Assembly (NCBI GenBank): GCA_964057225.1
Contig: OZ059897.1
Span: 21,576,001-21,640,000, forward strand
DNA length: 64,000 nucleotides
Reading direction: 5' to 3'
From: Auanema rhodensis
Lineage: Eukaryota; Nematoda; Chromadorea; Rhabditida; Rhabditidae
Shown: piece by piece, positions 61,005 through 64,000 of the stretch
Layout: each line of letters opens with the position of its first letter
Position numbering within the stretch: position 1 is the stretch's first letter
Translations under genes and position numbers: made by a program
Notes under the pieces: model-generated
What the model saw: only the letters and a program-made list of their open reading frames with translations
What the model was told of the DNA's origin: nothing
Database searches by the model: none

Positions 61005-64000
61005 AAAATTAGATTCCCCATGTCCATATTAGTCTAAAAACAAATTTTTATTGATATTGGTGCATGGTAACCATGACTTTGAAATTTACGTGAACTTTAA
61101 TTTATGCTAATTAAATGTACACGTGATGTGCACTTGGTATGTAACTCGCTTCACGTAAAAGATGAAGAGATGCGGTTTTCAAAATTAGATTCCCCATGTC
61201 CATATTAGTCTAAAAACAAGTTTTTATTGATATTGGTGCATGGTAACCATGACTTTGAAATTTACGTGAACTTTAATTTATGCTAATTAAATGTACACGT
61301 GATGTGCACTTGGTATGTAACTCGCTTCACGTGAAAGATCAAGAGATGCGGTTTTCAAAATTAGATTCCCCATGTCCATATTAGTCTAAAAACAAATTTT
61401 TATTGATATTGGTGCATGGTAACCATGACTTTGAAATTTACGTGAACTTTAATTTATGCTAATTAAATGTACACGTGATGTGCACTTGGTATGTAACTCG
61501 CTTCACGTGAAAGATAAAGAGATTCGGTTTTCAAAATTAGATTCCCCATGTCCATATTAGTCTAAAAACAAATTTTTATTGATATTGGTGCATGGTAACC
61601 ATGACTTTGAAATTTACGTGAACTTTAATTTATGCTAATTAAATGTACACGTGATGTGCACTTGGTATGTAACTCGCTTCACGTAAAAAATAAAGAGATG
61701 CGGTTTTCAAAATTAGATTCCCCATGTCCATATTAGTCTAAAAACAAATTTTTATTGATATTGGTTCCTGGTAACCATGACTTTGAAATTTACGTGAACT
61801 TTAATTTATGCTAATTAAATGTACACGTGATGTGCACTTGGTATGTAACTCGCTTCACGTGAAAGATAAAGAGATGCGGTTTTCAAAATTAGATTCCCCA
61901 TGTTCATATTAGTCTAAAAACAAATTTTTATTGATATTGGTTCATGGTAACCATGACTTTGAATATTACGTGAACTTTAATTTATGCTAATTGAATGTAC
62001 ACGTGATGTGCACTTGGTATGTAACTCGCTTCACGTGAAAGATAAAGAGATGCGGTTTTCAAAATTAGATTCCCCATGTCCATATTAGTCTAAAAACAAA
62101 TTTTTATTGATATTGGTTCATGGTAACCATGACTTTGAAATTTACGTGAACTTTAATTTATGCTAATTAAATGTACACGTGATGTGCACTTGGTATGTAA
62201 CTCGCTTCACGTAAAAGATGAAGAGATGCGGTTTTCAAAATTAGATTCCCCATGTCCATATTAGTCTAAAAACAAATTTTTATTGATATTAGTGCATGGT
62301 AACCATGACTTTGAAATTTACGTGAACTTTAATTTATGCTAATTAAATGTACACGTGATGTGCACTTGGTATGTAACTCGCTTCACGTGAAAGATAAAGA
62401 GATGCGGTTTTCAAAATTAGATTCCCCATGTCCATATTAGTTTAAAAACAAATTTTTATTGATATTGGTTCATGGTAACCATGACTTTGAAATTTACGTG
62501 AACTTTAATTTATGCTAATTAAATGTACACGTGATGTGCACTTGGTATGTAACTCGCTTCACGTGAAAGATAAAGAGATGCGGTTTTCAAAATTAGATTC
62601 CCCATGTCCATATTAGTCTAAAAACAAATTTTTATTGATATTGGTGCATGGTAACCATGACTTTGAAATTTACGTGAACTTTAATTTATGCTAATTAAAT
62701 GTACACGTGATGTGCACTTGGTATGGAACTCGCTTCACGTAAAAGATAAAGAGATGCGGTTTTCAAAAATAGATTCCCCATGTCCATATTAGTCTAAAAA
62801 CAAATTTTTATTGATATTGGTTCATGGTAACCATGACTTTGAAATTTACGTGAACTTTAATTTATGCTAATTAAATGTACACGTGATGTGCACTTGGTAT
62901 GTAACTCGCTTCACGTGAAAGATGAAGAGATGCGGTTTTCAAAATTAGATTCCCCATGTCCATATTAGTCTAAAAACAAATTTTTATTGATATTGGTGCA
63001 TGGTAACCATGACTTTGAAATTTACGTGAACTTTAATTTATGCTAATTAAATGTACACGTGATGTGCACTTGGTATGTAACTCGCTTCACGTGAAAGATA
63101 AAGAGATGCGGTTTTCAAAATTAGATTCCCCATGTCCATATTAGTCTAAAAACAAATTTTTATCGATATTGGTTCATGGTAACCATGACTTTGAAATTTA
63201 CGTGAACTTTAATTTATGCTAATTAAATGTACACGTGATGTGCACTTGGTATGTAACTCGCTTCACGTGAAAGATAAAGAGATGCGGTTTTCAAAATTAG
63301 ATTCCCCATGTCCATATTAGTCTAAAAACAAATTTTTATTGATATTGGTTCATGGTAACCATGACTTTGAAATTTACGTGAACTTTAATTTATGCTAATT
63401 AAATGTACACGTGATGTGCACTTGGTATGTAACTCGCTTCACGTGAAAGATGAAGAGATGCGGTTTTCAAAATTAGATTCCCCATGTCCATATTAGTCTA
63501 AAAACAAATTTTTATTGATATTGGTTCATGGTAACCATGACTTTGAAATTTACGTGAACTTTAATTTATGCTAATTAAATGTACACGTGATGTGCACTTG
63601 GTATGTAACTCGCTTCACGTGAAAGATAAAGAGATGCGGTTTTCAAAATTAGATTCCCCATGTCCATATTAGTTTAAAAACAAATTTTTATTGATATTGG
63701 TTCATGGTAACCATGACTTTGAAATTTACGTGAACTTTAATTTATGCTAATTAAATGTACACGTGATGTGCACTTGGTATGTAACTCGCTTCACGTGAAA
63801 GATAAAGAGATGCGGTTTTTAAAATTAGATTCCCCATGTCCATATTAGTCTAAAAACAAATTTTTATTGATATTGGTGCATGGTAACCATGACTTTGAAA
63901 TTTACGTGAACTTAAATTTATGCTAATTAAATGTACACGTGATGTGCACTTGGTATGTAACTCGCTTCACGTGAAAGATAAAGAGATGCGGTTTTCAAAA
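61005..64000 (+). repeat. P-block tail and g138/a5 junction, cut by window edge
   Basis: Monomers #348-#364 plus AAAA of the next one. Order: a153+g160; c160 with g40 (AACAAGTTT); t168; a153+a157; plain with private TTCCTGG; t20+V; a153+g160; a55+g58; t30 (full length); g138+a153; a5+g160; g58; c48; g160; plain; t30+t176; a94. This matches 36045-39388 with two monomers fewer, the missing ones being t168 before 61709 and g58 after the c48 monomer. The array continues beyond the window. Confidence 0.88.

Larger units (their letters stand above)
1..64000 (+). repeat. 176-bp satellite array, 364 monomers, single orientation
   Basis: The window consists only of a 176-bp tandem repeat. The motif AAAATTAGATTCC returns every 176 bases, and the monomer starts account for every base: 358 monomers of 176 bp, four of 175 bp, two of 144 bp and four trailing bases. 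All copies point the same way. Neighbouring copies usually differ at one to five positions, so the array is strongly homogenised. The consensus is about 32% G+C with five CpG sites. Because 176 is not a multiple of three and stops occur in all frames, no long reading frame survives. The length is close to one nucleosome plus linker, a property shared by many centromeric satellites; that this is a centromere is inference. I do not recognise the family. No inserted element or unique sequence interrupts it. Confidence 0.98.

Noticed and set aside
1-64000. CRISPR array
   Set aside because: The repeat is continuous, with no unique spacers between repeats, and the unit is far longer than a CRISPR repeat.
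1-64000. Primate-type alpha satellite or another CENP-B box satellite
   Set aside because: The length is 176 bp rather than 171 bp, the sequence is unlike alpha satellite, and there is no CGGG needed for a CENP-B box in the consensus or the variants I read.
1-64000. Arabidopsis-type 178-bp centromere repeat
   Set aside because: Similar in length and AT content, but I see no sequence resemblance to the Arabidopsis repeat as I remember it. Relationship was not tested by alignment.
1-64000. Inverted satellite segments or transposon insertions
   Set aside because: The monomer phase is continuous from 1 to 64000 once the six short monomers are allowed for, and all copies read the same way.
1-64000. 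Assembly artefact (one read or unit repeated in silico)
   Set aside because: Blocks that match differ by private substitutions and by local duplications of different sizes, which simple in-silico duplication would not produce. Errors at individual joins, especially 33-36 kb and 43-45 kb, cannot be excluded without reads.

Overview
The whole 64 kb window is one uninterrupted array of a tandemly repeated, AT-rich satellite DNA. The monomer is 176 bp with about 32% G+C in the consensus. Reading the sequence monomer by monomer, I count 364 head-to-tail copies, all in the same orientation, plus 4 trailing bases. Of these, 358 are 176 bp, four are 175 bp (one base missing) and two are 144 bp (a 32-bp internal deletion). 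I see no gene, RNA gene, transposable element, CRISPR array, telomere motif or unique DNA. Such an array points to a eukaryotic chromosome, probably centromeric or other constitutive heterochromatin. The 176-bp length fits the range common for plant centromere satellites, but I do not recognise the family, and assignment to a plant, or to a functional centromere, is inference.

Notation: positions 1-176 are counted from the A of AAAATTAGATTCC; g58 means G at position 58 instead of the consensus base; # numbers monomers from the left end. 'Plain' means the T58 consensus. 'V' means AT to TA at positions 80-81 with (almost always) g109. 'B' means g109+t113+a163+t169.

The array is organised in nested higher-order repeats (HORs). 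A 'P' module opens with a c147 monomer (CGCTCCACGTG), then t176, g58 and c18 monomers and two V monomers. It starts at 704, 3695, 5102, 27949, 43789 and 55549 and defines mega-units of about 22.8, 15.8 and 11.8 kb plus a cut one at the right end. Within a mega-unit the usual order is: P module; a run rich in a153, c160 and t168 monomers; a g138/a5 junction; a five-monomer (880 bp) unit carrying t30, t8 and a94; X modules (three monomers: c48+c137, t8+g58+g100, g58); and Y modules (B, t38, g58). In 16861-27772 these combine into 14-monomer (2,464 bp) and 10-monomer (1,760 bp) HORs in alternation.

Long blocks recur: 7037-11084 with 29357-33404 (offset 22,320), the same P block again from 55549 to the end, and 47837-54492 with 12317-18620, including the same 32-bp deletion. 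Local tandem duplications (528, 704, 880, 1,407, 2,288 bp) and recombinant monomers mark recent unequal exchange. One block, 44845-47836, is clearly more heterogeneous than the rest. All variant calls are manual readings and should be recounted by computation.
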